A DNA stretch of 64,000 bases from assembly GCA_900321035.1 (NCBI GenBank), contig ONUH01000008.1, positions 1-64,000 of the forward strand, written 5' to 3'. The notes under the pieces were generated by a model. The model saw only the letters and a list, made by a program, of their open reading frames with translations. It did not search any database and had not been told where the DNA came from. This stretch comes from an uncultured Selenomonadales bacterium (GTDB taxonomy: Bacteria; Bacillota; Negativicutes; Selenomonadales; Selenomonadaceae). Position numbers and translations under genes: made by a program. Shown here piece after piece: positions 42,959 through 50,796 of this stretch (position 1 is its first letter; each line of letters starts with the position of its first letter).

Positions 42959-44308
42959 ATGAAGAAAACTCTCGTATCCGCTCTGACGACGGCTCTCGTC
43001 GTTGGCGCAGCCTCCACGACGTTCGCTGCTGCGAACCCGTTCGAGGATGTCCCTGCCGATCATTGGGCTTATGACGCTATCGCTCAGCTTGCTGCTGACG
43101 GCGTCATCGAAGGTTATGGCGACGGCACCTACCGTGGCGACCAGGAGATCACCCGCTATGAAATGGCGCAGATGATCAAGGCCCTGATCGACAAGCTGGC
43201 GGCTGAGTTCGCCGATGAGCTGAATAATCTCGGCGTCCGTGTTGCCGCTCTCGAGAAGAAAGTGGACAATGTGAAGTGGCAGGGCATGGTTCGTTATCGT
43301 TACATCAACCGCCACGAAGAGGGTGCGCAAGAGAATAAGACGAACAACAAGAACACGAACGGCCTGTTGCTCCGTCTCGAGCCGCAGATGACGATCAACA
43401 AGAACTGGACCGCGAAGGCTCGTATCGACTACAACCGCAACACCGAAATGGATGACGCCAAGAACTATGGCGGAGTTGCCAATAACAAGGTGGATGGTTT
43501 TGAGGTTGACCGCGTTTGGGTCGAGGGCAAGTACAGCAACTTCCTGATTAAGCTCGGTAAGTTCAACGTGAAGACGGCTGCTGACTTTGCTACGACGATG
43601 GACTATCGCATCGCCGGCGCCGAGGCTGTCATCGGCAAGGACGTGCAGGTTGCGGTTCGCGGCGGTCGCTTGAACCTCAAGGATTCCAGCGCGTTTGCTC
43701 ATGGCGGCAATTCGGCTGGACCTGGTACTGTTGCACATTATAACGCTGCTAATGGCGGCGAGACGGCTTCTTATATCGGCGTTGAAGTTTATAACGATCG
43801 CGCGAAGAAGTTCAATTGGGGTCTCGGTTGGCAGCATGTTCGCGGCGAGTTTGACATTGAAGCTAATACTGGCAATCTTAAAGGCATTGGTAGCAATGTC
43901 AATATTTTCAATGTCGGTCTCGGTTACAAGTTTGACAAGAATGTCAACTTGACGGGTGTTTATGCGTTCGCTACGGGAATTGAGAATGAAGATAATGGCG
44001 GCGCTTATGATGAAAACAAGTACAAGAACACCTATGCGTTCCAGCTCAACTATAAGGGCGCGGACAAGGCGAAAAAGGGTTCTTGGGGTGCGTTCGTTGC
44101 TTGGCGTCACCTCGGCGACGTTGCCACGATTCATCCGACCGCTAAAGAAAATGGCCCGATGAACGGCGGCGAGGAAGGCTGGGAGATTGGTGTCCATTAC
44201 ACCTTCGCGAAGAACATCCTCGGTAAGGCGCAGTTCTACAGTGGCAAAGAGCTTGCTTCCGATATGAAGGTCAACGCTGTTTGGACGGAACTTGGCTTCT
44301 ACTTCTAA
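42959..44308 (+). CDS. SLH-domain outer-membrane porin
   Basis: 449 residues. Signal peptide MKKTLVSALTTALVVGAASTTFAA, then an SLH domain (FEDVPADHWAYDAIAQLAADGVIEGYGDGTYRGDQEITRYEMAQMI). A coiled-coil segment (LIDKLAAEFADELNNLGVRVAALEKKVDN) follows, then a beta-barrel of about 340 residues with alternating strands, ending in the aromatic GFYF. This is the main outer-membrane porin/tether type of Negativicutes; the SLH domain binds polyaminated peptidoglycan. AAGGAGGA precedes the ATG. The SLH-to-linker junction lacks about ten residues (ARAMAKGGGD) present in gene 1. Codon use is strongly biased, suggesting high expression. Confidence 0.95.
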   Translation: MKKTLVSALTTALVVGAASTTFAAANPFEDVPADHWAYDAIAQLAADGVIEGYGDGTYRGDQEITRYEMAQMIKALIDKLAAEFADELNNLGVRVAALEKKVDNVKWQGMVRYRYINRHEEGAQENKTNNKNTNGLLLRLEPQMTINKNWTAKARIDYNRNTEMDDAKNYGGVANNKVDGFEVDRVWVEGKYSNFLIKLGKFNVKTAADFATTMDYRIAGAEAVIGKDVQVAVRGGRLNLKDSSAFAHGGNSAGPGTVAHYNAANGGETASYIGVEVYNDRAKKFNWGLGWQHVRGEFDIEANTGNLKGIGSNVNIFNVGLGYKFDKNVNLTGVYAFATGIENEDNGGAYDENKYKNTYAFQLNYKGADKAKKGSWGAFVAWRHLGDVATIHPTAKENGPMNGGEEGWEIGVHYTFAKNILGKAQFYSGKELASDMKVNAVWTELGFYF

Positions 44309-44324
44309 TTTCACAAGGATACTC

Positions 44325-44354
44325 AAAAAGCCCCCGCATTTGCGGGGGCTTTTT
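44325..44354 (+). terminator. Terminator of SLH porin gene 2
   Basis: AAAAAGCCCCCGCA-TT-TGCGGGGGCTTTTT, very similar to the terminator of porin gene 1. Confidence 0.94.
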
Positions 44355-44408
44355 CTTTGTACCGGTATTTTATTCGTTACGTTTATGGAGCAGACGAGAA
44401 AGCCGCCG

Positions 44409-44436
44409 TTGACAACGGCGGGGAATATGCTATAAT
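44409..44436 (+). promoter_or_regulatory. Strong promoter of a candidate small RNA
   Basis: TTGACA (44409-44414), 16 bases, TATAAT (44431-44436). The -35 sits inside a perfect dyad CCGCCGTT-GAC-AACGGCGG (44403-44421). Confidence 0.7.
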
Positions 44437-44442
44437 GGAGAC

Positions 44443-44535
44443 AAGAAAAGAGGGCGGTTGCCCCCTCAAAGTGGTTAAATCAAAAGAAATGAACCGCCGA
44501 GTTTGCGAGACTGGGGCGGTTTATTTTTGTTTTAG
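44443..44535 (+). ncRNA. Candidate ~90-base small RNA
   Basis: The consensus promoter at 44409-44436 is followed about 55 bases later by AACCGCC...GGCGGTT and TATTTTTGTTTT, a terminator. An inner GGGCGGTTGCCCC hairpin lies near the 5' end. A 47-codon frame from an ATG at 44435 overlaps it but shows no ribosome-binding site. The AACCGCC...GGCGGTT ending resembles sequences I remember from Firmicute type I toxin-antitoxin loci; no toxin ORF is seen here. Confidence 0.45.
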
Positions 44536-44583
44536 TTCTATTGTGATAAGCAATACGATGATTAAAGGGAATTTCTAAAAGCT

Positions 44584-44700
44584 CCCTCCGTCAGCCCTGC
44601 GGGCTGCCAAGCAACATGCCACTGGCATATTGCTCCTCTTTGAGGGCGGCAGTATAAGTCCCCCTCTTTGAGGGGGATGTCAGCGAAGCTGACAGGGGAA
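44584..44700. repeat. Cluster of intergenic hairpin repeats
   Basis: Contains CAGCCCTGCGGGCTG, the hairpin GCAACATGCC-ACT-GGCATATTGC (44611-44633), and the double hairpin CCCCCTC-TTT-GAGGGGG + GTCAGCGAAGCTGAC (44659-44694). The latter has the same layout as 12600-12644. No gene is seen between the small RNA and the thioesterase gene. Confidence 0.7.
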
Positions 44701-44756
44701 GTTTGGAAACAAGTTTTCAGACTTTCGCTAAGCACAACGCGGAGGTCTGTTTTTTA

Positions 44757-45191
44757 TTACCATTCTTTCGGAATCCGTTCGTCGTCGCCTTTCACGTACA
44801 TGGTGGCCATGGTTTGGCACAGCAGGGCGCGGTGGTCGTCGTAGATTTTCGAGACGAGCACGATGGTCTTTCGGCCCCGGTGGAGAACCTTCGCCTCCGC
44901 CCAGGCGGTCTCGCCGGCGCGGATGTTCTTGATGAAGTCGGTGGTGATGTTCAGCGTGACTGTTTTCGCGCCGACGGTGCAGCAGGCGACGCCGACGGCG
45001 GTGTTCGCCAGCGTCGAGAACGCGCCGCCGTGGGTGAACCCGGTCAAATTGATATGGACGTCGGGGTCGATGGTCATGTGAAGCTTCGCCCAGCCGCAGC
45101 CGACCTCATCGATGATGATGCCGCTGTGGATGACGTAGCGGTTCGTGCTGAAGATTTCCTGTATGATGGCAAGGCATTTCTCTTGATTCAA
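44757..45191 (-). CDS. PaaI-family hotdog thioesterase
   Basis: 144 residues. Hotdog fold with HINLTGFTHGGAFSTLANTAVGVACCTVG (the PaaI HGG-x-x-x-x-L/A-D region with N in place of the usual Asp), ITTDFIKNIRAGETAWAEAKVLHRGRKT, and the final strand. Such enzymes cleave acyl-CoA thioesters. A paralogue follows at 45407-45853. The Ala-Asn at the normal catalytic Asp is worth noting. The start ATG ends at 45191, and GGAGGGAATTGC precedes it. Confidence 0.88.
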   Translation of the reverse strand: MNQEKCLAIIQEIFSTNRYVIHSGIIIDEVGCGWAKLHMTIDPDVHINLTGFTHGGAFSTLANTAVGVACCTVGAKTVTLNITTDFIKNIRAGETAWAEAKVLHRGRKTIVLVSKIYDDHRALLCQTMATMYVKGDDERIPKEW

Positions 45192-45406
45192 CGCAATTCC
45201 CTCCAGTCGCTCGCCTAAATTCCGCTGTGCTTCGTTATCGACGAGCTTTGCATAAGCGATCGCTAAGGCTTTTCCTCGCTTCGCTCGTCATAGCCTAAGC
45301 GTCTGCTCATCGACGTAGCACTCCGACTACGCCTTCGCGTCCGAAACAGTCCAGTGGACTGTTTCGCCTCGCACAGCGAAATTTATTCTGCGCGAGTTTT
45401 ATGGTA
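45192..45406. repeat. Intergenic stretch with AACAGTCC-AGT-GGACTGTT hairpin, copy 2
   Basis: CGAAACAGTCC-AGT-GGACTGTTTCG (45342-45366) is a perfect 11-bp stem related to the hairpin at 39456-39484. AGCGATCGCT near 45269 is a 10-base palindrome. No ORF is supported here. Confidence 0.6.
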
Positions 45407-45853
45407 TCATTTATTTTCGTTCCAGTTCCTCGGGAAGCGGTCGTCCGTACCGCTGACGAACATGGTTGCGATGGAATGGGCCATCAGCTTATGTTCGTCG
45501 GTAAAAACGTCGGCTTCGAGGACGATGGTAGTGCGTCCCGCATGGTGGATGTGGGCTTCGGCGTAAATCTTCCTGCCGATTTCAGTGTTGCGGATCAGGT
45601 TCGTCGTGATGCTTTGTGTGACGACTTCCGCGCCGATGGTTCGGCAGGTGACGCCGAAGATATTGTCGATCAGCGTAGCCAGCGCGCCGCCGTGCAGCCG
45701 TTGGACGAGATTAGTCAACGGCTCGGTGACGGTCATGTGGCTTTTCGCCATGCCCTGGCCCGCGTCGTCGATGACGATGCCGCAGAGCTTGACGAACGGA
45801 TTGCCCTGTTCATAGATTTCTTTCAGGATGGGGAGGGCGGTTTCCCGGTTCAT
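45407..45853 (-). CDS. PaaI-family hotdog thioesterase, paralogue 2
   Basis: 148 residues. LTNLVQRLHGGALATLIDNIFGVTCRTIGAEVVTQSITTNLIRNTEIGRKIYAEAHIHHAGRTTIVLEADVFTDEHKLMAHSIATMFV is the hotdog core with the expected HGG and Asp (TLIDN). It is about 40 percent similar by eye to the neighbour at 44757. Start after AAGGAAG; the longer open frame to 45916 lacks a site. Substrate unknown; probably an acyl-CoA. Confidence 0.9.
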   Translation of the reverse strand: MNRETALPILKEIYEQGNPFVKLCGIVIDDAGQGMAKSHMTVTEPLTNLVQRLHGGALATLIDNIFGVTCRTIGAEVVTQSITTNLIRNTEIGRKIYAEAHIHHAGRTTIVLEADVFTDEHKLMAHSIATMFVSGTDDRFPRNWNENK

Positions 45854-45989
45854 AGAATTCTTCCTTTCGCATTGTTTCTTTAAGTATATCATAAAATGGC
45901 GCCGTTCCTCTTCCAATTTTTGAGAAAATCAGATAAGATATTATAATAGATGAATGAAGTACGATAAATCAGCAGAGGAGAGTGCATCT

Positions 45990-46547
45990 ATGTATACGCT
46001 TACAAGCCGAGAGTTCGAAGGAAAGAGTCCGCAGATCCATGAAGAGGCTTTCGTTGCGCCGCAGGTGTTCCTGTCCGGCGACGTCCGCATCGCGAAATAT
46101 GCGAGCATCTGGCCCGGCGTGGTGGCGCGGGGGGACGTCAATTATATTTCCGTCGGCGAGTGCTCGAATGTGCAGGATCTCACCTGCCTGCATGTGGCCG
46201 ACAATTATCCCTGCATCATCGGCGACTATGTGACCATCGGCCACGGCGCGGTGGTGCATGCCTGCACGGTGGAGGATCATGTGCTGATCGGCATGAACGC
46301 TACGGTGCTGGATGGGGCGCGAATCGGACGGGGCTCGATCATTGCCGCCGGAGCGCTGATTCTCCAGAACGAAGTGATTCCGCCGAATTCCCTTGTGGCG
46401 GGGGTGCCGGGAAAAGTGCGCCGCACGATTGACCGCATCGACTCTATTCACGCGCAGGCCATCAAGTACAAGTGCGAGTGGGCCATCGGCTACGGTGTGA
46501 AGCCGGATATCGAGGGCGAACTGTACCACGGGGAAAAGATTGTATAG
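45990..46547 (+). CDS. Gamma-class carbonic anhydrase-like hexapeptide protein (YrdA/PaaY type)
   Basis: 185 residues. Left-handed beta-helix with hexapeptide repeats: FLSGDVRIAKYASIWPGVVARGD, ISVGECSNVQDLTCLHVAD, IIGDYVTIGHGAVVHACTVEDHVLIGMNATVLDGARIGRGSIIAAGALILQNEVIPPNSLVAGVPGKVRRTI. The His positions for a metal site are present (LHVAD; GHGAVVHAC). Many such proteins bind Zn/Fe and may be carbonic anhydrases or thioesterase partners. Start after AGAGGAGA; a longer frame begins at 45954. Confidence 0.92.
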   Translation: MYTLTSREFEGKSPQIHEEAFVAPQVFLSGDVRIAKYASIWPGVVARGDVNYISVGECSNVQDLTCLHVADNYPCIIGDYVTIGHGAVVHACTVEDHVLIGMNATVLDGARIGRGSIIAAGALILQNEVIPPNSLVAGVPGKVRRTIDRIDSIHAQAIKYKCEWAIGYGVKPDIEGELYHGEKIV

Positions 46548-46562
46548 CAATATGATGAACGG

Positions 46563-46594
46563 GAAGCCGCGAAAATCAGCGCGGCTTCTTTTTT
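46563..46594 (+). terminator. Terminator after the carbonic anhydrase-like gene
   Basis: GAAGCCGCG-8-CGCGGCTTC followed by TTTTTTAT. Confidence 0.92.
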
Positions 46595-46656
46595 ATTGCC
46601 TTGCGTTCGTTTTCCGCAAATGGTAAAATATTATGGTTAATATTGGAGTTGGTATT

Positions 46657-47517
46657 ATGAAGGTTCTTGTGACGGGCGTGACCGGGCAGTTGGGCTTTGA
46701 CGTGATGCGCGTGCTTCGCGGACGAGGCGCAAACGTGGTCGGCGCGACGCGCAGCGATATGCCGCTCAACGATCCGGCGAGGGCGCGGACGTTCGTGTCG
46801 GAGACGCGTCCCGACGCAGTGATTCATTGCGGGGCTTATACGGCGGTGGATTGCGCGGAAGACGAGCAATCGCTCTGCCGTACGATCAACGGGACGGCGA
46901 CGGGAGAGATTGCCGCCGCCTGCGAGGAGATCGGCGCGAAGCTCATCTATATCAGCACCGATTATGTGTTTCCCGGCACGGGCGAGTCGTTTTATGAGAC
47001 GGACGACGAGACGGGGCCCTGCAACGTTTATGGCGCGTCAAAGCTGGCGGGGGAACGCGGCCTTCGGTCCGCGATGAAATCGGGACGTTTTTTTATCGTG
47101 CGGACGTCGTGGGTGTTCGGCGCTCACGGCAAGAATTTCATTCGGACGATTTTAGGGCTTGCACGGACGCGGGATGCGTTGACGGTGGTGGACGACCAGA
47201 TCGGCTCGCCGACGTACACGGCGGATTTGGCGGAGCTTTTGGCGGATATGGCGGAAAGCGGGCGGTACGGCGTGTACCACGCGACGAACGAGGGCGTGTG
47301 CTCGTGGGCGGAGCTGGCGGCGGAGGCCATCCGGCTGTGCGGGCTTCGGACGAAGGTGACGCCGGTGTCGTCGGACATGTATCCGACGAAGGCGGTACGG
47401 CCGAAAAATTCACGGCTGTCGAAGGCGTCGCTGGACAGGGGCGGGTTTCGCCGCCTGCCGGAATGGAAAGACGCAGTTCGGCGGTATCTTTTGGAATTAG
47501 AAACTGCAGGGGAATAA
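46657..47517 (+). CDS. rfbD: dTDP-4-dehydrorhamnose reductase
   Basis: 286 residues. Rossmann motif VTGVTGQLG, then CGAYTAVDCAEDE, the YxxxK pair in CNVYGASKLAGE, and VRTSWVFG...GKNFIRTIL and VVDDQIGSPTYTADLA. These are the RfbD/RmlD signatures of the last step of dTDP-L-rhamnose synthesis. rfbA, rfbB and rfbC are not in the window. TTGGAG lies upstream of the ATG. Followed by galE-like, so it is part of a nucleotide-sugar block. Confidence 0.93.
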   Translation: MKVLVTGVTGQLGFDVMRVLRGRGANVVGATRSDMPLNDPARARTFVSETRPDAVIHCGAYTAVDCAEDEQSLCRTINGTATGEIAAACEEIGAKLIYISTDYVFPGTGESFYETDDETGPCNVYGASKLAGERGLRSAMKSGRFFIVRTSWVFGAHGKNFIRTILGLARTRDALTVVDDQIGSPTYTADLAELLADMAESGRYGVYHATNEGVCSWAELAAEAIRLCGLRTKVTPVSSDMYPTKAVRPKNSRLSKASLDRGGFRRLPEWKDAVRRYLLELETAGE

Positions 47518-47554
47518 AAGATAAAAACGCGCAAAAACGCGGGGAGTGCTTTTT

Positions 47555-48490
47555 ATGAAGGTTTTGGTTACGGGAGGCGCGGGCTTTATCGGCTCGCATT
47601 TGATGCATTGTCTGAAGGCGCACGGCGACGAGCCGGTGGCGCTGGACAATCTTTCCAGCGGTCGGCGGGAGAATCTCGAAGAGGGTATGGAACTCATCGA
47701 GATGGACGTGCGGGACGAGCGGCTGGCAGGCGTAGTCGCCACAGGTCAGCACGACGCGATCGTGCATTTGGCCGGGCAGACGCTGGTGTCGTATTCGCTG
47801 GAGGACCCCTCTTTTGACGCGGACAGCAATATCCTCGGCATAGTGCGCGTGCTGGAGGCGGCACGGCAAAGCGGTGTGAAGCGCGTGGTATTCTCTTCAA
47901 CGGCGGCGGCTTACGGAGACGTGCCGGAGCGCGATCTGCCGATCAAGGAAGCGCACAGGCTGGCGCCGATGTCGTTCTACGGGCTGTCGAAGGTGACGGC
48001 GGAGCGGTATTTGGAGCTTTACCATGAGTGCTTTGGCCTTGATTATGTAATCCTGCGCTTCGCCAATGTGTACGGCGAGCGGCAGGGCGACGGCGGCGAG
48101 GGCGGCGTCATCAGCATCTTTGCCCGAAACGTGGCGGAGGGGAATGAGATCACGATTTTCGGCGACGGGGAGCAGACGCGGGACTTCATTTACGCCGGGG
48201 ATATTGCGGAGGGCGTCGCGGCGGCTCTGACGACGACGCAGGCGAATGTGGTTTACAATCTCAGCACGCAGACGCAGACGAGCCTGCGTGAATTGGTGGA
48301 CGTGCTGTCGAACGTGGCGGGGCGTAGAATTATCCCCAAATACGGGCCGGAGAGGCCGGGCGATATTTACAAGTCGTCGCTGTCGAACGCGCGGGCGCGG
48401 CGGGGGCTTGGCTGGAAACCGGCGGTTTCTCTGGAGGAAGGGCTGCGCCGGACGTATGCGTATTTCTTGAAGAAGGCGGATGCATCGTGA
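47555..48490 (+). CDS. galE: NAD-dependent epimerase, UDP-glucose 4-epimerase-like
   Basis: 311 residues. Extended SDR: VTGGAGFIGSHL, LDNLSSGRRENL, AGQTLVSYSLEDPSFDADSNILG, SSTAAAYGD, catalytic YGLSKVTAER, and FANVYGERQGDGGEGGVISIFA. Close to UDP-glucose/UDP-GlcNAc 4-epimerases; exact sugar not fixed by sequence. GGGGAG precedes the ATG. Supplies UDP-galactose-type donors for envelope polysaccharide. Confidence 0.9.
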   Translation: MKVLVTGGAGFIGSHLMHCLKAHGDEPVALDNLSSGRRENLEEGMELIEMDVRDERLAGVVATGQHDAIVHLAGQTLVSYSLEDPSFDADSNILGIVRVLEAARQSGVKRVVFSSTAAAYGDVPERDLPIKEAHRLAPMSFYGLSKVTAERYLELYHECFGLDYVILRFANVYGERQGDGGEGGVISIFARNVAEGNEITIFGDGEQTRDFIYAGDIAEGVAAALTTTQANVVYNLSTQTQTSLRELVDVLSNVAGRRIIPKYGPERPGDIYKSSLSNARARRGLGWKPAVSLEEGLRRTYAYFLKKADAS

Positions 48491-48543
48491 GCAATGGGAA
48501 AACGGATTGCGGAGCGAGAAGTCGTTCGTTCCGTGCCGGATAT

Positions 48544-48575
48544 GAAGCCGCTCCCTTGAGGAAGGGGGCGGCTTC
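48544..48575 (+). promoter_or_regulatory. Hairpin abutting the ydcF-like start codon
   Basis: GAAGCCGCTCCC pairs with GGGGGCGGCTTC (12 bp, one wobble) around TTGAGGAA, and ends one base before the GTG. The purine-rich site (GAAGGGGG or the loop GAGGA) is inside the hairpin, so initiation is likely to be structure-dependent. Confidence 0.55.
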
Positions 48576-49337
48576 GTGATATATTTTTTGAAGTTCGGCG
48601 CGGCGTTCGTGATGCCGCCGGGCATCTTTATACTGATCTGCCTCTGGCTTTCGTATGTATTGTTCCGGCGCAGGGAAAAAGAAATCGCGGCGGCGCTTTT
48701 GGCCGCTTCACTGGCTCTTTACGCGCTTTCGACGTCTGTCGTCGCGTCGGCGTTGATGCGAAATCTGGAGGCAGCGTACCTGCCCCCAGAAAATCCGTCG
48801 GGCGACGTGATCGTGGTGCTGGGCGGCGGCGCGACGCAGGACACGCCGGATATGGACGGGCAGGGAGGATTGACGGACGGGGCGGCGAGCCGGCTGCTCG
48901 CGGCGGCCAGGCTCTATCATCGGCTGCATGTTCCCGTGCTGATCACGGGCGGCCAAGTTTATGAGGATTCGGGAGCGGAGGCGCTGATTGCGCGCCGCCT
49001 GCTGCTCGGTCTCGGCGTGCCTGAACAGGATATCTTAGTGGAAACGGAAAGCAAGACGACGGGGCAGAACGCGGTATATACGGCGGAGATATTGAAAAAA
49101 CGCGGGCTTTCAAAACCGCTTCTGGTGACGTCGGCGTTTCATATGAAGCGTTCGGTGCTGAATTTTGAGAAAAACGGCGTCGAGGTTGTTCCTTATCCCA
49201 CAGGATATCGGGTTAATGTGGCGCCGCGGGCGTTTCATTATATGCAGTTCGCCCCGATGGCGTATCATCTGGACAACAGCGTTTGCGTGCTGCAGGAGGA
49301 ACTGCGGTATTGGGTGACAAGAGCAACGGGCTTTTAG
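48576..49337 (+). CDS. ydcF: YdcF/SanA-family (DUF218) membrane-associated protein
   Basis: 253 residues. Two N-terminal membrane helices (about 5-30 and 38-60), then the DUF218 core: DVIVVLGGGATQDTPDMDGQGGLTDGAASRLLAAARLYHRLHVPVLITGG, ESKTTGQNAVYTAEIL and LLVTSAFHMKRS. The family is linked to envelope carbohydrate and vancomycin/EPS traits; the enzymatic role is unsettled. GTG start. It sits between galE-like and a MATE gene. Confidence 0.9.
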   Translation: MIYFLKFGAAFVMPPGIFILICLWLSYVLFRRREKEIAAALLAASLALYALSTSVVASALMRNLEAAYLPPENPSGDVIVVLGGGATQDTPDMDGQGGLTDGAASRLLAAARLYHRLHVPVLITGGQVYEDSGAEALIARRLLLGLGVPEQDILVETESKTTGQNAVYTAEILKKRGLSKPLLVTSAFHMKRSVLNFEKNGVEVVPYPTGYRVNVAPRAFHYMQFAPMAYHLDNSVCVLQEELRYWVTRATGF

Positions 49338-49350
49338 AGGAAGTAGTTTT

Positions 49351-50694
49351 ATGGCGAAGGATATGACGGAGGGCAGCCCTGCGCGGCTGATTCTCTTTTT
49401 TGCGCTTCCGCTGATTGCGGGTAATATGGTGCAGCAGATGTACGCGTTTGTCGATACGTTCATCGTCGGCCGGTTCCTGGGCGTGAAAGCGCTGGCGGCG
49501 GTGGGCTGCACGGGCTGTCTGATGTTCCTTCTGATCGGCTTTGTAATGGGCATGACGACGGGACTGGCCATCAAGACGGGACAGGCGTTCGGAGCAAAGG
49601 ACGCGGAGGGCGTCCGGCGGAGTGCGGCGGCCTGCGCGGTGCTTTCCGTTGCGATGGCGGCGGGGCTGACCGCCGTCGGACTGCCGCTGATACGCCCCGT
49701 ACTGACGGCGCTCGACACGCCGCCGGAGATTTTTGACGATGCGGCGGCGTTTATTTCGATTATTTGCGCGGGCGTGCCGCTGATGAGCCTGTTCGCGATG
49801 CAGACGAACCTGATCCGCGCGCTGGGGGACAGCCGCTTGGCGACGATCATGCTGTCCGGCGGCCTTATCGTCAATATCATTTTCGAGCCGATCTTTCTTT
49901 TGGGGTTCGGACTGGGGGTGCCGGGCGCGGCTTTGGCGACGGCGGCTTCTCAGGTTATCGCGAATTTGATTTGTTTCTTTTACATTCGCCGCCATATTTC
50001 CGCCCTTTGGATTCGCAGGGAGGATTGGCGGCTGACGAAGAAAGAGCTTTGGGAACATGCGAAGATTGGCTTTTCTATGGGCTTCCAGTCGTCCGTGGTG
50101 GCTCTCGGCGCGATCATCCTGCAGGGCGCGCTGAACGGCCTCGGCCCGCAGTCGATTGCCGCCTATGCCGCGGCGCAGCGCGTGGACGCGGTGGCGGTGA
50201 TGCCGATGATTTCCTTCGGTATGGCGATGGCGACTTACACGGCGCAAAATTACGGCGCACGTCGGCTCTCACGCATACGCGAAGGCGTCAGGTCCTGCAT
50301 TTTGATGTCGGGCGCGTTCAGCATCATGGCGGCGGCGTTCAATATCCTTTGCGGCGGTTTCGTGATCGAGGGCTTCGTCGGTGCGGGGGAGACGGAGGTT
50401 GTGGCGATGGGACGGACGTTCCTCGTGGTGAACGGCCTTTGCTATATCGTGCTGTCGCTGCTGTTCATTTTCCGCTTTACGCTGCAGGGGCTCGGGCAGA
50501 CGGCGGTGCCGACCTTCGCCGGCATAATGGAGCTTTTGATGCGGGCGGCGGCGGCGATGTTCCTGATTGAACGGTTCGGCTATCTCGGCGCGTGCTTCGC
50601 GAACCCGATGGCATGGATCGGCGCGTGCGTGCCTCTGGCGATTGCCTACGGGATGGTGAGGAAAACACTATACGATGCTCCGCCTGCAAAATGA
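49351..50694 (+). CDS. MATE-family efflux transporter
   Basis: 447 residues, twelve membrane helices. LILFFALPLIAGNMVQQMYAFVDTFIVGRFLGVKALAAVG is the N-terminal MATE signature; the second half mirrors it with IGFSMGFQSSVVALGAIILQ and IAAYAAAQRVDA. Close to DinF/MepA-like exporters. GAGGAAGT lies ahead of the ATG. Little similarity by eye to the other MATE at 226, so they are not a recent duplication. Confidence 0.92.
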   Translation: MAKDMTEGSPARLILFFALPLIAGNMVQQMYAFVDTFIVGRFLGVKALAAVGCTGCLMFLLIGFVMGMTTGLAIKTGQAFGAKDAEGVRRSAAACAVLSVAMAAGLTAVGLPLIRPVLTALDTPPEIFDDAAAFISIICAGVPLMSLFAMQTNLIRALGDSRLATIMLSGGLIVNIIFEPIFLLGFGLGVPGAALATAASQVIANLICFFYIRRHISALWIRREDWRLTKKELWEHAKIGFSMGFQSSVVALGAIILQGALNGLGPQSIAAYAAAQRVDAVAVMPMISFGMAMATYTAQNYGARRLSRIREGVRSCILMSGAFSIMAAAFNILCGGFVIEGFVGAGETEVVAMGRTFLVVNGLCYIVLSLLFIFRFTLQGLGQTAVPTFAGIMELLMRAAAAMFLIERFGYLGACFANPMAWIGACVPLAIAYGMVRKTLYDAPPAK

Positions 50695-50796
50695 ACGTGA
50701 CGATTTTTAATTTTTTGTGAGTTTTGTAGGAGGATTTTTTACCTATATAGAGAATTAAAATAATATATATGCACAGAATTTGCAGGAGGGATTTCA

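Noticed and set aside
44435..44578. 47-codon frame within the candidate small RNA region
   Set aside because: No ribosome-binding site, and the ATG overlaps the -10 box of the strong promoter, so it could not be translated from that transcript.
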